Source of the DNA: Marasmius tenuissimus
Taxonomy: Eukaryota; Basidiomycota; Agaricomycetes; Agaricales; Marasmiaceae
NCBI GenBank assembly: GCA_029532415.1
Contig: JAQOTA010000054.1
Location: forward strand, 3,720,001-3,784,000
Direction of reading: 5' to 3'
DNA length: 64,000 bases
Shown here: piece after piece, positions 1 to 11,963 of the stretch
Numbering within the stretch: the first letter of the stretch is position 1
How the letters are laid out: every line of letters starts with the position of its first letter
Made by a program: the position numbers and the translations under genes
Notes under the pieces: model-generated
The model's input: only the letters and a program-made list of their open reading frames with translations
Database searches by the model: none
Told to the model about the DNA's origin: nothing

Positions 1-46
1 TCTACATAAAGGAGTGCGTCTTATAGACGAAACCTAAAGCTACAAT

Positions 47-2670
47 ATGGAAAAGCTCAGTCGCCTACTACCCATCGTCGGGTTGCTCTTCTACTCTCAG
101 TGTGTTATTTCCCAAGAGCCGACATTTTCTGGGTCTGCAACTCTTACGGCCTCGCAGTCGGCCAGTCTGTCGACCCTTAGCACTCCCATAACTGCCACAA
201 GTAGTGCCCTCAGCAGCGCGGCATCGACAGGGACCGTACCAGGAACCATCAGTACAACTCCCACAGGAAGCGTAGCCTTCCCTCCACTAGGCGCGATTCC
301 ACGAGAATACACCCCAGAAAACTTGGACGAACTGTGGGCAATCGTGAGTCATTGTCATTCCTACAACTTGACTACTGCATTCACACCTATGAATTTTAGG
401 TTGGTGAAGTTGAGGCTCCAACAATAACCACAACAGTCGTTCCCGAGACACCAATCGCCCTTCCAACGCCACCACCTCCTCTGTATCCTTCGTTCTTTCC
501 AGGGCCAAAAGATATCCTACCCGAGCTCAAATTTCCAGAGGGCTTCTTGTTTGGAGTTGACACGGCCGCATTTCAAGTTGAAGGGGCTGTCAAGAATGAA
601 GGCAAGGGCCCCACGATGTGGGATTGGGCGACCCGTCAACCGGGTGCAGTCGTGGACAACACAACAGGCGATATCACCGACCTCCAATACTTCTTATATA
701 AGGAGGACACTGCCAGGGTTGCAGCGCTAGGCGTGAACGCTCACTCATTCTCGTGAGTGCAGACACCGATAGCAAAGTTATCAAGCTGAAGCCCTGCCTC
801 AGTATTTCCTGGTCCCGAATCTTCCCATTTGGAACGGCCGACTCACCCGTAAACCAGGAAGGACTCGATCACTACTCTGATCGTGCGTCGGGTTCAGCTT
901 GTACAAAGTGCCTTACTAACTTCGGCGTCGCGCAGTTATTGACTACTCTCTGGAGCAAGGTGTCGAACCCGTCGTCACCCTATGTGAATTCTCTGTATTA
1001 CCTCTCCTCCGCATCATCTGCTAATTGGTTGCTGTAGTCCATTGGGATACACCCCTGCCCTTGCAAGCTTACTACGGAGGCTTCACTTCCGGTGAGATCG
1101 TCGATGACTTCGTCAAGTACGTGCTCCTTTGAATATACCAATTTCATTAAACAACGTGCAAATCTTCTTAGCTACGCAAAGACCGTATTCGAAGCTTACG
1201 ACGGACGCGTGAAAACATGGTACATTTGAGTTCATCCTTTGTGAACTCGAACCGAAGATTGAACAATCCTCAATAGGTACACGTTCAATGAGCCTGGCGT
1301 TTATTGCAGTCAAATTGCTAGCTATCCGTTCAGTAAGTGCCATCGACTATCCCGCGAGTCCCTTCATCTCGATTCACCCGATTTCATTTCTCGACAGACA
1401 CTACCGATTTTGCGCCGGGCGTTAATGCGTCTACTGCTCTGTACCAGTGCTCGTATAACCTTCGTAGGTGATGGTACTCCTGGTGGCTATCAGACGTTCT
1501 GACGTTGCGTCTAGTGAAAGCCCATGCAGGTGCTGTAAAAGGTACGACTATTTCTATAATCATTCAGTTTCGCGCAATTGACCGGTATCCCAAGCCTTCA
1601 GGGAAATGGGTATCTCAGGTGAGATCGCCTTCAAAAACGACGAATTCGTGTAAGTCGCAATCCCGCGTTCCCGTCAACCTTACCTCACCAATTTCCAGCG
1701 GCCCTCCATGGAGAGCCAACTCCACCGAAGACATGGAAGCCTCCGAACGCCACACCGCCTTCCACATTGGCTTATACGCTGAGCCAGTCTACGGCAATGG
1801 TGACTGGCCCAAGATTATTACAGACACCCTCCCGCCGTCTTTCCTCCCCAGGCTCACCGACGAGGACAAGGAACTCATTCAGGGTTCAGCCGACTTCTTC
1901 GCCATCGATTCGTACCGGACTCAGCGTATCGCTGCCCCCGACGATGGACTGGCTGCTTGTTTGGACGACACCCAGCACCCTCTATGGCCGAGTTGTTATC
2001 AAGTTATGAATTTCGACGTGAACGGGTGGGCGAATGGGGTTTCAGCTGATCCGATGGGGTCGTGGTTGCAAGCTACGCCGAACTTGTTGAGGGAGTCGTT
2101 GAGGGAGTTACAGAGGAGGTGGCCAACGGAGAAGATGTATATATCCGAGTTTGGTTTTGAGGAGCCGTTTGAGGGGACTAGGCAACCGCAGGAGTTGTAT
2201 CGGATCAAAGAGGATGTAGCCAGGACCAGTGAGCGTGTTTCTCTCTTCTTTGCTTTGCTGGGGTTGATCATGATTTTCTAGACTATTTCATGACGTATCT
2301 CGGAGAGATCCTTCTCGCTATACATGAGGATGAAATACCCATTGCAGGGGCCTTCGCCTGGGGTGAGTCCGACCAGGTGAGGAACAAGGACTTTCATTGA
2401 CTTTGCATTGTCCGATAGCTATGGTCGACAATATAGAGTGGGGCAGTGGACTCAGTACCAGGTTAGCGGCCGACTGCCTTATTTCATCCTATCTACCAAA
2501 CTGACTTTGACCGGACAGGTTCGGGATCCAGCACGTCAACTACACAACTCAGGAACGTTCGTATAAACGTTCTGCGTTCGCGCTCTGTAGGTCTTCCTCG
2601 AGTCTCTCGATAATGTTTTTGAGGAGCTGAACCTCCTCCAGCGGAATTCTTCGAGGCGCATTTGCAGTAA
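47..2670 (+). CDS. Secreted GH1 beta-glucosidase
   Basis: Glycoside hydrolase family 1 enzyme, expected to release glucose from beta-glucosides by the retaining mechanism, outside the cell. The start at 47 opens a signal peptide ([18 protein letters not shown]), then a Ser/Thr-rich linker of about 70 residues, then the GH1 barrel beginning with [19 protein letters not shown] near 535. The acid/base glutamate lies in TFNEP at 1281-1295 and the nucleophile in YISEFG (Glu codon 2147-2149), which replaces the usual ITENG. Introns split the gene into about ten exons; for example, the exon [10 protein letters not shown] follows a 5' site at about 753. The last exon reads EFFEAHLQ and stops at 2668-2670. 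The gene converges with the GH16 gene 111 bp away. The long Ser/Thr N-terminal linker is unusual for GH1. No frame break was found. The family call is secure; substrate preference is inferred. Confidence 0.9.
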
Positions 2671-2781
2671 CAGGCCTGTATCTCCAATCCGAAGGAGAAT
2701 GTCTGGTCTATTAAGCGAGTGTATACAAGTCTATGTCTGTAGTTGTTGGTCCGTGGTCAGCAAGCAAAACTCTACATTTTC

Positions 2782-4109
2782 CTACATCCATCCAAGGATA
2801 AGGGAGACCAGCCCCAATACCAGCACGGGCAAAAAGCCAGAGCTTCTTCCTTGAGCAGACGCTGAATTCGTTGACGCTGTCCTCACAACCACATCCTTCC
2901 CTGACTCTCCATACACTTTGACGCTTGCGACATCGAAATAGGCGTTATCGTATAGGGAAGGAGCGCCAATAACATAGTCGTTATAGCACTTCCCGGAACA
3001 AGTTTGTGAGAAGACGTTAGGGGCACCCGCAAAGTCTAGGAGATAAAACGGAAATCTTAGCGCAATAGAGAAGAGGGGAAAACAAATCACCCACCTCCAC
3101 AAAGGGCGATATTAAAGATCAGGTTCTGGGGTTCGAAGAACTTGTTGACCTCGCATCCACCAGATCCACTGGGCCAATTAGCAACGGGCGTTCCGAGCGT
3201 CGATGTATCGAGGGAGGTGCTGTTTGCCGAGATCGAATTGGGGACAAGATCCCTCGGGAAGAACCAGATTCTACCAGCCAGTCAGCACCAACAACAGAAG
3301 TTTTTACCAATTATAAAAAGACGTACGAGATGCCGCTCTCAGCAAGCTCCGTAACAAAAACACCCCCTCCGCTGTTCGCGAACACCTCTCCATAACTCTG
3401 CGTACTGGGATCCGTCACGACACAGCCCATGTTATTGTTGACTGTCGAATCACAATTGGTCGAGTTGATCAACGGTGAGCTCTGCGTCAACGACGCGTTG
3501 TCCTGTCTCAGCGAACACCCCGGCGTCGTATGGAGAGCCATCTGATTCCTGGTGACCTGGTTCACGCCTTCGAACGTGTCGATCTCACCGCCTACCGGCC
3601 ATTCGGGTGCATGAGACCAGAAAGCGGGCCATACAGAGCAACCATATGGAACGTGGTACATGTCGGCCACCCAAACGCTGCCAACTGAGAACCGGTCCTT
3701 GGTGGTGATGCGAACCGTATTCCGTTTCTCGTTGAACGGGACTTGTGTCGTATTGTCGACTTTGATGATGGCACGATTGGTCGACGGGTTCACGTAGGCG
3801 AGTGCAGAAGTACTGGCAGTGCTCGCATCTACGTAGCTAGATTCATGGTGATGAGGAAACCTGACGGTAGCCAGTGGACTTTCCGAACATGTACTTACAT
3901 GGCATCTCCGTTCGTGAGGTTGTCGACTATTCGCATGGATTGAGTTTTTGAGGTTGATGAAAAGAAGCTGAATCTGACTCACAGTTTCCGTAGAATTCCC
4001 ATCCGTCGAAGAACGTCTGGCCTGCATACTCTTGCACGACGTTGTATGTCGTTCCAGCCGACGCGCACAGCGCTGATCCAAGATAGATGGCAGTGGTCGC
4101 GAATTTCAT
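2782..4109 (-). CDS. GPI-anchored GH16 endo-beta-1,3(4)-glucanase
   Basis: Laminarinase-type glycoside hydrolase family 16 protein. It starts at 4109 with a signal peptide (MKFATTAIYLGSALCASAG), followed by YNVVQEYAGQTFFDGWEF, a typical fungal GH16 N-terminus. The catalytic motif E-I-D-x-x-E (EIDTFE) lies at 3569-3586 and includes nucleophile, assisting Asp and acid/base Glu. The segment YGCSVWPAFW just before it is also typical. About five exons are separated by short introns (one near 3903-3985). The C-terminus, after a Ser/Ala-rich stretch, is a hydrophobic tail (FLPVLVLGLVSLILG) ending at 2782, as expected for a GPI-anchor signal, so the enzyme probably sits on the plasma membrane or wall. 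With the convergent GH1 gene it could complete glucan breakdown to glucose. Whether its role is wall remodelling or nutrition cannot be told from sequence. Confidence 0.88.
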
Positions 4110-4604
4110 CGTAAATGTGATAGCCAGCTATCGGGTTGATTCGTCAAAAAAGAGAGTGAAGATGGAGGGAAAGGGAGGAAGAGGAGAGAAGAGAGGAAGA
4201 AAGAAAGAGGGATGCCGTGCGAAAAGCCGTGGAGAGTGGACAGCAACGAGCCCGCATGGCCGGCCTTGTATTGTCTTGGTTGCACCCCGTACGTTATACT
4301 GACGATAATGCATGGTGCTAGGAGTCTTGGAGTGAGAGAATGGATATGATGGAAGTGAGCAGACAAGAGGCTACAAGAGGGCAGGCCAGAACCCGAGAGC
4401 ATCAGGGGCCCGCGGATCAAAAAAATGACCCTGCCTCCGAGGCCCTCAAACTTTGATTTCAGGATTTACATTCGGCGACGATCTGTAACGGCTCTACATA
4501 AGACATAGTCTACATTCAATCGGTGCTCCATCCCGCCCGAGTGCACACCACGATACACGATGTTGTTCGTGGCTCGGAGTCTGAGTATTTCACTCAAAAC
4601 CGAG
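4110..4604. other. Intergenic: GH16 promoter side and 3' end of SDR copy 1
   Basis: No gene seen. It contains a strongly purine-rich tract on the plus strand (about 4150-4215) just upstream of the GH16 start, which would be a pyrimidine-rich promoter or leader on the coding strand. Confidence 0.5.
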
Positions 4605-5686
4605 TCAATCCTCAATGTTCGTGCCCTCCCCGAAATCTCTCCAACTTTCCATATTCTTCACCTGCGCCTCTATATCCACGTCAAGACGTGAAAGAGCGTC
4701 TTCACCGAGAGCCAAGCGCATTGGCAATTCTTTGTCAGAAGTGATGACATCCAGTATCTTGCGTGCAGCCTTCTCCGGGTCCCCGGGCTCCTTTCCAGCG
4801 TTTGCACGGTACTGCTGAACACCTTCGTGGAGTTCGCTGTAAGCGTCGATCTGTCAATTCTGTTTCCTCAGTGTCGCACGAAAGTATGTTTGCTCGGAAC
4901 TTACCTCTCTGGACGGAGTCTTCGACACGGATGCGACAGAGGTACGGAATCGGCCTGGATTTATCGAGATAGAGCGTACGTTAAAAGGTGCAAGCTCTTT
5001 CCCCCACGCCTTACTTGCAGCTATAATTGGTAACGACTGTCAGTTGATGCTTGACGGTCGCATACATACAACTCACAGTCCAATGCTGCCTTCGTGGTAC
5101 CGTAGACACCCATTCCAGGATACGCAGAGTATGCAGCCATCGAGCTGATATTCACGATCAAGCCTGCCCTTCTCCCGCGGAAGTGCGGTAGGAACGCGGT
5201 AGTGAGGTTGACGGTGCCGAAGAAATTGGTGTCGAATATAGCTCGGAATTGCTCTGGGCTAGACCGAAGTGAGCCGTCTGATGACAGGACTGCCTAAAGG
5301 TAATCCGGGATACTCACCTGACTTCTTCCATTGCACCGACCTGGAGATAGCCGGCGTTGTTCACCAGGATATCCACCTGGCCACTGTCGTCGGAAGCGTG
5401 AAGGCCTGATCAGAACGGCTAGTTCGAAGAAGTCGAGGGAACGAAAGCCGTCGACTCACTAGACCTTGATAGCCTCGAGTGCAAAGTTCTCCAGGCTTCT
5501 CTGGTCTGAGGTGATGTCCAGGGAGAGAGTTTCGGCGCCTCTCTCGCGCAAGTCACCAATGGCCTCCAGGCGACGGGCAGTGGCGATAACTCTGAAGCCA
5601 CGGTCAAGGGCTTCGATTGCGACCAGTCTCCCGAAGCCAGAGGAGCATCCTGTGATTAGTATAACGGGAGGAGGAGAGACTGCCAT
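4605..5686 (-). CDS. Short-chain dehydrogenase/reductase, array copy 1 (inverted)
   Basis: Classical SDR, an NAD(P)-dependent alcohol/ketone oxidoreductase with a Rossmann fold. The start at 5686 (MAVSPPPVILITG) aligns with the starts of the three paralogues at 14.2-18.5 kb; an upstream in-frame start at 5749 would overlap the TATA box and is rejected. Visible motifs are the cofactor loop TGCSSGFG, LVNNAGYLQ, the NISS strand and catalytic YGTTK (YxxxK), then SINPGRFRTS. About five exons with introns of 50-75 nt sit at the same places as in the paralogues. The ending GEGTNIED stops at 4605-4607. The ARR in ATARR suggests a preference for NADP(H). Substrate is unknown. It is transcribed divergently from the flavin monooxygenase gene at 6907 and is about 9 kb away from, and inverted relative to, its sisters. 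Confidence 0.87.
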
Positions 5687-5723
5687 GTCTGAGGGAGATA
5701 TGTACTCCCCTTTAGTATGGGTC

Positions 5724-5729
5724 TTTATA
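5724..5729 (-). promoter_or_regulatory. TATA box of SDR copy 1
   Basis: TATAAA on the minus strand, 38-43 bp before the start at 5686. A TATAAA sits at the same relative position in front of all four array SDRs. Confidence 0.6.
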
Positions 5730-6906
5730 CTCTGAACACTCACCGGCACCCCCGAAAGGAACTGTGTTGATTTGTGTTCGAGAAGGTTGCTCTAACACAA
5801 AAATAAATCTTTGGTACAATTCTCGAATTCGAATGCATACCTTTTTCTCGATGCGTCCTGGCGGTAGCCAATCGGATTCAGTGTTTCTGCGTGCCGATAG
5901 CTCTCCTAGTCTTCATACTGTATTGGCAAAGACGAGTGCAACAAGTGGACCATGTAGGGTAAACTTATGCGATTACGTCCTGTAGATATTGACAACGACG
6001 CTGATCGGATTCGGAGGATGTGGACTCAATCTCCGCTTGAAGGGATTCAGCGGGTCTATCTATGCCTGGAATCAATCGATGATTCTAGAATTCTCGTTAA
6101 ATGAGAGCTCGTTTGCAGCTTTGACATGATCATTGCGGCGGAAATGAAGACAATGAGCAAAAGTACCTGTTCAAAGGTAGATATACTCACCATATAGAGT
6201 GTATCGTAGCTCTGACCTCCAATCTCTGTTCACAAGGGCCTATATCTTCATGCCCTCACTAACAGCAAGTGTTGTGTTGAATCAAATGCATGAGAGAGGT
6301 GATGAAACGTCGTCTTCAAAATCTAGCAAATTGACGCACACGAACATGAGTGAGACTGGCAGAGTCCAAACTGTGGTTTTCCAGCAGGATCAGAGACCGA
6401 GTTTTATGCAGATACTCAATGAGAACCACCAAGTCGATGGCTTTTGAACTTGTACCGAGGACGCGAAGGAGGAAGCATGAATTGAACATGCAAAATTGGC
6501 TTTGGCAGTTATTCAACCCGGTAAATCGGACCGTCGGATTAGCCGTCCCGGAGCTGAACTCCCTTATCTCCGTGCAAAAGTTGAACTTGCACTCGTTTTG
6601 CCAGCTTGCACTGTGACTTTGCCTCCATTCACGGCACCGGTACCAAAGCAGGTCAACAGAGCCCATACTTCACCTTCCTGTTCTTTCATTACCATACGAA
6701 CATCCCTGCGATGAGACTTCTAGTTCACTCCTTTACGACACAGTACAGACACCCAGGTCCTAATTTTATTCGGTATCATGACCGGCAAGCAAGCTAACCC
6801 GGTGAAGATAGTGGTTCTCGCGGTGGTGTGGGGAACACTTCTATCGTATTTGTAACTCTACTTGAAGCTTAAAAGCCTAGCAAGCAACTTTTGTTCTCAT
6901 CCTCTC
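5730..6906. other. Divergent intergenic region between SDR copy 1 and the monooxygenase
   Basis: About 1.2 kb without a supportable gene. Open stretches here are short, overlap on both strands and show no domain signature. It must hold the promoter of the monooxygenase gene. No clear repeat was seen. Confidence 0.5.
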
Positions 6907-8689
6907 ATGTCGACCCCAGCCCCTTCACCCAACTCGAACCTCGACGTGCTAGTCGTCGGCGCTGGCTTCGGTGGTCTCTATCAGCTACACAACCTCCGGA
7001 AGCTAGGCTACAAAGTCCACCTGTTCGAATCCGGAACGGATATTGGGGGGATATGGTACTGGAACTGCTACCCAGGCGCGCGAGTCGACAGCCCGATTCC
7101 CGTCTACGAATACTCAATAGAAGACATATGGAAGGATTGGAACTGGTCAGAGAGGTTTCCAGGCTGGGAAGAGCTTCGAGCTTACTTCAAACACGTGGAG
7201 GAAAAGCTGCAGTTGAAGAAGGATATCACTTTCAACGCTCGAGTCGTCAGTGCGGACTGGAAGGAAAACGAGCGGAGATGGGTTGTCAAGACTGCGAATG
7301 GTTTGACAGTCAAACCGAGGTTTTTGGTCCTCGCGATGGGATTTGCAGCCAAGTTATACGTTCCTCCTTTCCCTCACCTCGACTCTTATCAGGGGATTTG
7401 TCACCATACGGCTGCGTGGCCTGAAGACCTAAAAGCGGCGGATTTTGCTGGGAAGAAGGTCGCTGTGATTGGAACAGGTGCAAGTGCAGTCCAGGTCATA
7501 CAGGAAGTTGGACCTCTTCTCGGCGAGAAGGGACATCTTACGGTGTTCCAGCGTACACCAAATTTCTGTCTTCCCATGAGACAGATGAAGCTGAGCGCAG
7601 AGGTGCAGAATAGGACGAAGGAATTGTATCCTACGATCTACAAGAGAAGGTTCCAAACGTACGGTATGTTGCCATAACTCGTGTTCGACACATTCCTTTT
7701 CATTCTAATGACCTGACAGGTGGCTTCATCTACAGTGTATATCCGAAAGATTGGAATTCCGCTACACCAGAAGAGAGGATACTACGTCTTGAGGAGCTCT
7801 GGGCAAAGGGAAGTCTAGAGATCATTACGTCCAACTACAACGACCTCCGCCGAAATGAGGAGGCTAACGACGCCGTATACGCTTTCTGGCGCGACAAAGT
7901 CCGGTCTCGACTCCGCGATCCTCACATGCAAGAGAAACTGGCACCCACCACTCCACCGCATCCGTTTGGGGCAAAAAGAGCTGCATTGGAGGAGACGTAC
8001 TATGAGGTGTTCAACCAGCCCAACGTATCATTGGTGGATATGAACGAAACCCCCCTCGAACGGTTCACGCCCAAAGGAATTCGGACCAACGACGGCGTCG
8101 AACACGAATTCGATATCATTGTTCTAGCGACCGGGTTTGATAGCGTTACGGGAGGAATCACTCAGGTTGACATCCGTGGTGTCGGTGGGCAGAGTATCAA
8201 GGAGAAGTGGGAGAGGGGTGTTCACACCAATTTGGGGATGACGGCTTCTGGATTTCCCAACATGTTCTTCATGTATGGGCCGCAAGGACCGACAGCGTTT
8301 GCCAACGGGCCTAGTTGTATCGTGAGTCTTCTATCCATGTTCGGTTCCCTGCGAAGGTTGTCTGACTGTACTGGCGCTTCCAGGAGGCCCAAGGAAGCTG
8401 GATAATACGGTGTCTGGAGCACCTGAGGACGAACCATCTGGCCCGTATCGAGGCAACACGCGAAGCTGAAGTAGAGTGGAAGGAGGTTGTTCTCGACGCG
8501 TACGAGCGCATGCGGCTGATGAAGAAAGCTAAATCATGGTGGAATGGAGGGAACATACCGGGGAAAGTTGTCGAACCTCTGAGCTATGCGGGTGGTGTTC
8601 CACGCTACCTCGCGATGTGCAGTGAAAAGGAGGAGGCAGGCTATGACGGGTTTGTACTTTCACAGGGCGAAGTAACATCAAAGATGTAG
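6907..8689 (+). CDS. FAD-dependent Baeyer-Villiger type monooxygenase
   Basis: Flavoprotein monooxygenase of the cyclohexanone-monooxygenase group, which uses FAD, NADPH and O2 to insert oxygen next to a ketone. The start is ATG 6907 (MSTPAPSPNSN). Motifs: the FAD-binding loop VVGAGFGG, then GTDIGGIWYWNCYPGARVD, the group fingerprint YQGICHHTAAWP (usual form FxGxxxHxxxW[P/D], here with Tyr for Phe), the NADPH-binding loop VIGTGASAVQ, FQRTPNF, and LATGFDSVTGG. Three exons: 6907 to about 7661, about 7721-8321 and about 8384-8689, ending with tag 8687-8689. Length is about 550 residues, normal for the family. Neighbouring SDR genes could supply ketone substrates by oxidising alcohols, an inference from position only. 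The exact substrate cannot be read. Confidence 0.9.
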
Positions 8690-9672
8690 AAGCAATATCG
8701 AAATGTGATTAACGTACGTGGGTTCACGGTGTGATACCATGAGATGACCAAACGCACCTGACTTCCCGCTGCTTTGCAAAGGAATTACCAATGTGTGCCA
8801 GGTGGTTGGTCCAAGTCCTCGACGTTTTCATTCATTTTGGTACGCTTCAACCTCGCGATCGACTCAGCAATTCGCTCCTTGTTGCCGCAGGCACAATCCT
8901 AATGCAACATGCCTCCGACCTCACATACTTTTACGCTCGACTACGACAATGCTTCTACCATCGATTCGAGTATCCACTAGCTCCTTGTTGCCGAGGGCAC
9001 AATTCTGATGCACCCTCCGACCACTCGTACCCTTATGCTCGGCTACGACATCTTGCACGCAATCCTTGCCGATTTTGAAAGGTTTGAGGCGACCAGAGCG
9101 CCTCGTGTTCACTGTAGGCAGTACCACAATCAAGGGTCTTTCAAACTTTCTCCGGTCGACCTTTGTTTGACATCATGCCGCGTAGTAAACCTTCCCATCG
9201 TTTAACCACGGGGCCTATGTTAATGTTCTGGACAGATGGTTCAGAGTCTCATGAGTGCAGTTATTCTTCCAGGCTTCGGCTCATGGCAGATATCTCTCGT
9301 ACTACCCAAGGTTTTGCTCTTCCCCTGCTAATCTTAGTCGCTTACCAGTGGCTCGTAATAGCACACCCTTTTCGGTTCATGGTTCACTTCGGTATGTTTT
9401 GGCCCTTGGGGATTCATGAATGTTTTCGAAGGGTACCACAATGAAGAAAGCACGCAATCGGGTGGTAATGAGTATGAGGGTAGGGTGGTCTTGACGTTGT
9501 TGGCCTATGGAGATATCCCTTCCCGTTTCGGACATTTATTTTTCTCAGATTACGTCAGAGGGTACAGGCAATGAACCGGTATAAGTACCCCAGACCCCAG
9601 AAACGAAATAATTCGAAATCTTGCTCTCCTCTCACCACTTCTCTTCCTTTCTTGCTTTCAACCATCACTACC
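8690..9672. other. Intergenic, contains an imperfect tandem repeat
   Basis: No gene supported. The only structure is the tandem repeat listed separately at about 8874-9055. A possible core promoter element (TATAAG near 9580) lies about 90 bp before the next gene. Confidence 0.5.
8874..9055. repeat. Imperfect tandem duplication, period about 106 bp
   Basis: GCTCCTTGTTGCCG starts at 8874 and again at 8980. Both are followed by a diverged copy of the same sequence (GGCACAAT, then ATGCA, CTCCGAC, and GCTCG/GGCTACGAC). Similarity is roughly three quarters over 75 bp, judged by eye. Confidence 0.6.
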
Positions 9673-11669
9673 ATGCCCGACCGTCCAGGATCGAATCATA
9701 CTAGCCGAAATGGCTCTCCTCTTCGTCCTGCGTATGCAACAACTGCTTCATACAGACCGGATAACGTCGGGGTAGCAGACGACGTGCACCCAGTATTCCA
9801 CGAAGGGCGGGTTGCGGTAATTACAGGTGCAGCCAACGGTATCGGACACGCTGCGGCGGTTGAACTGGCCAGGTAACGTCTATTGACCTCCATCTACATT
9901 ACCTCGAATACTCATTCTCATCGCGCGCCGATCGCGATGTCAGGCTCAAAATGAAGATTGCCATTGCCGATATCGATGAAGCAAACCTCCAAAAAGTTGG
10001 GAAAGAAGTAGCCGCCATTATTGGCGACGCGAACCTATTGGTCATTCCGACCGACGTCTCCCAGCTTGACCAGGTCGTACATCTCAAAGACAAGGTCTAT
10101 GAGGCCTGGGGCGAGGTGAGGATCATGAATACATGGTTATGGTTCTGGTCCACACCCGCTGGCGTATCAATTTCGGATTTCATCTTCACCATATTATGGC
10201 TCGTTCCTTCTCTTTCTCGTTTGATGAACAGCTATCTTTATCATCTTCCATGTTTCTCGTGATTCCCATCACTCTCTTCTCCTTTCTTATCGCTGTTTGC
10301 CGATATTTCGTCTATCTTCCATCGCGCTCAACCCAGTTTTGCTCTCCTGACAAAACCGAAATCCCCGACCTTCCTACTACCCGTTGCCTCCTGCTGCAAT
10401 GACTCACCTTTGCCCAGGTTGCTGTTCTGATGAACAATGCTGGAATTGGTGCCAAAGGAACCTCTTGGGACGGTTTGGACAACTGGAAGAAGGTCTTCGA
10501 TATCAATGTATTCGGGTCAGTTCTATTTTTTGGCTTTCTTCTCACAGGAGCTCACGTTCTTCACCTCCCGACGCTCGTTCATCATTTGTGCCTTTTCCGC
10601 GCGCTTTCTGCGAACGTTGATTATCGACGTCGTCTATCAGTGTGGTGAACGTACAGCAAACGTTTGTACCGGTACGTTTTAAGGGATCGTTTTCTTTCAT
10701 GTGCCATCGCACGATCCGAGCTCTTCGGCCTATTTCGGTCAAGTTATTGTCGGTTTTGCCCATGAAATGGTCGTGTGCTCGATTTGGCACCAATCGGGTT
10801 TCTCGAGTTTTTTCCCCGTCGAACCTGGAACCGGAGCCGGAGCACTTACTCGCGATCTGCTTTGTAGGCCATGATCCACCAAGAGAACGAAGCTGTGGTT
10901 ATCAACACCGGTTCCAAGCAGGGTATCACCAACCCACCGTAAGTCATTCAGATATCCCTCATTATGGCTGCTGACTTGCTCGGAACCCCTCGTTGTTAAC
11001 CCCGTTTTGGATTTCTTTCGAATCTTCCTTTCTAATTTTGTTCGCTGCGGTAATTTGCCATTCGTCACCCGGTCCGGTCTCGCCGTGGCGTACAATCGTC
11101 ATGGTTGCTTCAACCCTACAGTGGCAATGCGGCGTACAACGCCTCCAAAGCTGCTGTTAAGTCTCTTACAGAGGGTTTGGCTTATGAACTCAGGGAGAGA
11201 CCTGACCCTCATGTGACTGCTCATCTGTTTGTGTGAGTTCTTCTTGACCTCGCCCGGGTTTGACGACCAGCACTCATTACAGTCACCTCACCACTGCTAA
11301 CTCCTACCTTCATCTTGTTCTCCGTTCCTGGTATCTCCTTAACGTCTTTTGACCCTGCAAAGCCCGGGGTGGACGTTCACCGGCCTCGCGGGTGCCAAGG
11401 TGCTGCCTACGAAGCCCGATGGTGCATGGTCAGCGCAAGAAACTGTCCTATACATGCTTGACAAAGTCCGAGCCGGGGACTTCTATGTCTTGGTACCGGA
11501 TAATGAGACGAGGCGGGAGATGGACGAGTTGAGGATTATGTGGACCGCTGGGGATATTGTCGAAGGGCGGCCCGCATTGAGTCGATGGCATAGGGATTAC
11601 AAGGCATTGTTTGAGGAGTATATGAGGGAGGGGCTCGGTGTTGCGAGCGACTCGGGTAGGAGTTTCTGA
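9673..11669 (+). CDS. Short-chain dehydrogenase with unusually long introns
   Basis: SDR-family oxidoreductase, distinct from the four-copy array. The start at 9673 gives MPDRPGSNHTSRNGS, an N-terminal extension of about 45 residues, then VAVITGAANGIGHAAA (TGxxxGxG), IADIDEANLQ, NNAGIGAKG, VINTGSKQG and the catalytic YNASK. About seven exons. Three introns are long for this genome: about 302 nt (10116-10417), about 190 nt (10675-10867) and about 180 nt (10941-11120). The rest of the window mostly has 45-100 nt introns. The final exon (from about 11363) begins PGWTFTGLAG and the stop is at 11667-11669. Substrate is unknown. It converges with the Aurora kinase gene. Confidence 0.85.
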
Positions 11670-11963
11670 TTTTCATTCGACTCGGATCTGGTTAAGGTGG
11701 ATGGATGGAGACGTTGTTCGTTGACGGTCGGGATGAGATATGGACATTATCCAAGTAGGTATAGAAGCGTTTGTAGGAAGATAATAACCCAAAAATGTAT
11801 ATTTACTGACATCTCTCGTACACCACGCGTAGCAAAATGAAGGCGAACACCAACTTGCGAGCGTTAATATACGAGCGTCGAGGACAAACGCGCCACGTGG
11901 ATCAAGAAACTTAGCATGAGACCCATTATAGATCAAGCAGGAAAGTTTACATCCCAAGAAGTC

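Noticed and set aside
4106..4420. Minus-strand frame upstream of the GH16 gene
   Set aside because: Made of a pyrimidine tract (Pro/Phe/Ser/Leu-rich); it is a leader or promoter, not a protein.
5687..5749. Longer N-terminus of SDR copy 1 starting at 5749
   Set aside because: It would place the TATA box inside the coding region, and the three paralogues start at the position equal to 5686.
6862..6906. Upstream extension of the monooxygenase from 6862
   Set aside because: The codon there is TTG, not ATG; ATG 6907 gives a normal family N-terminus.
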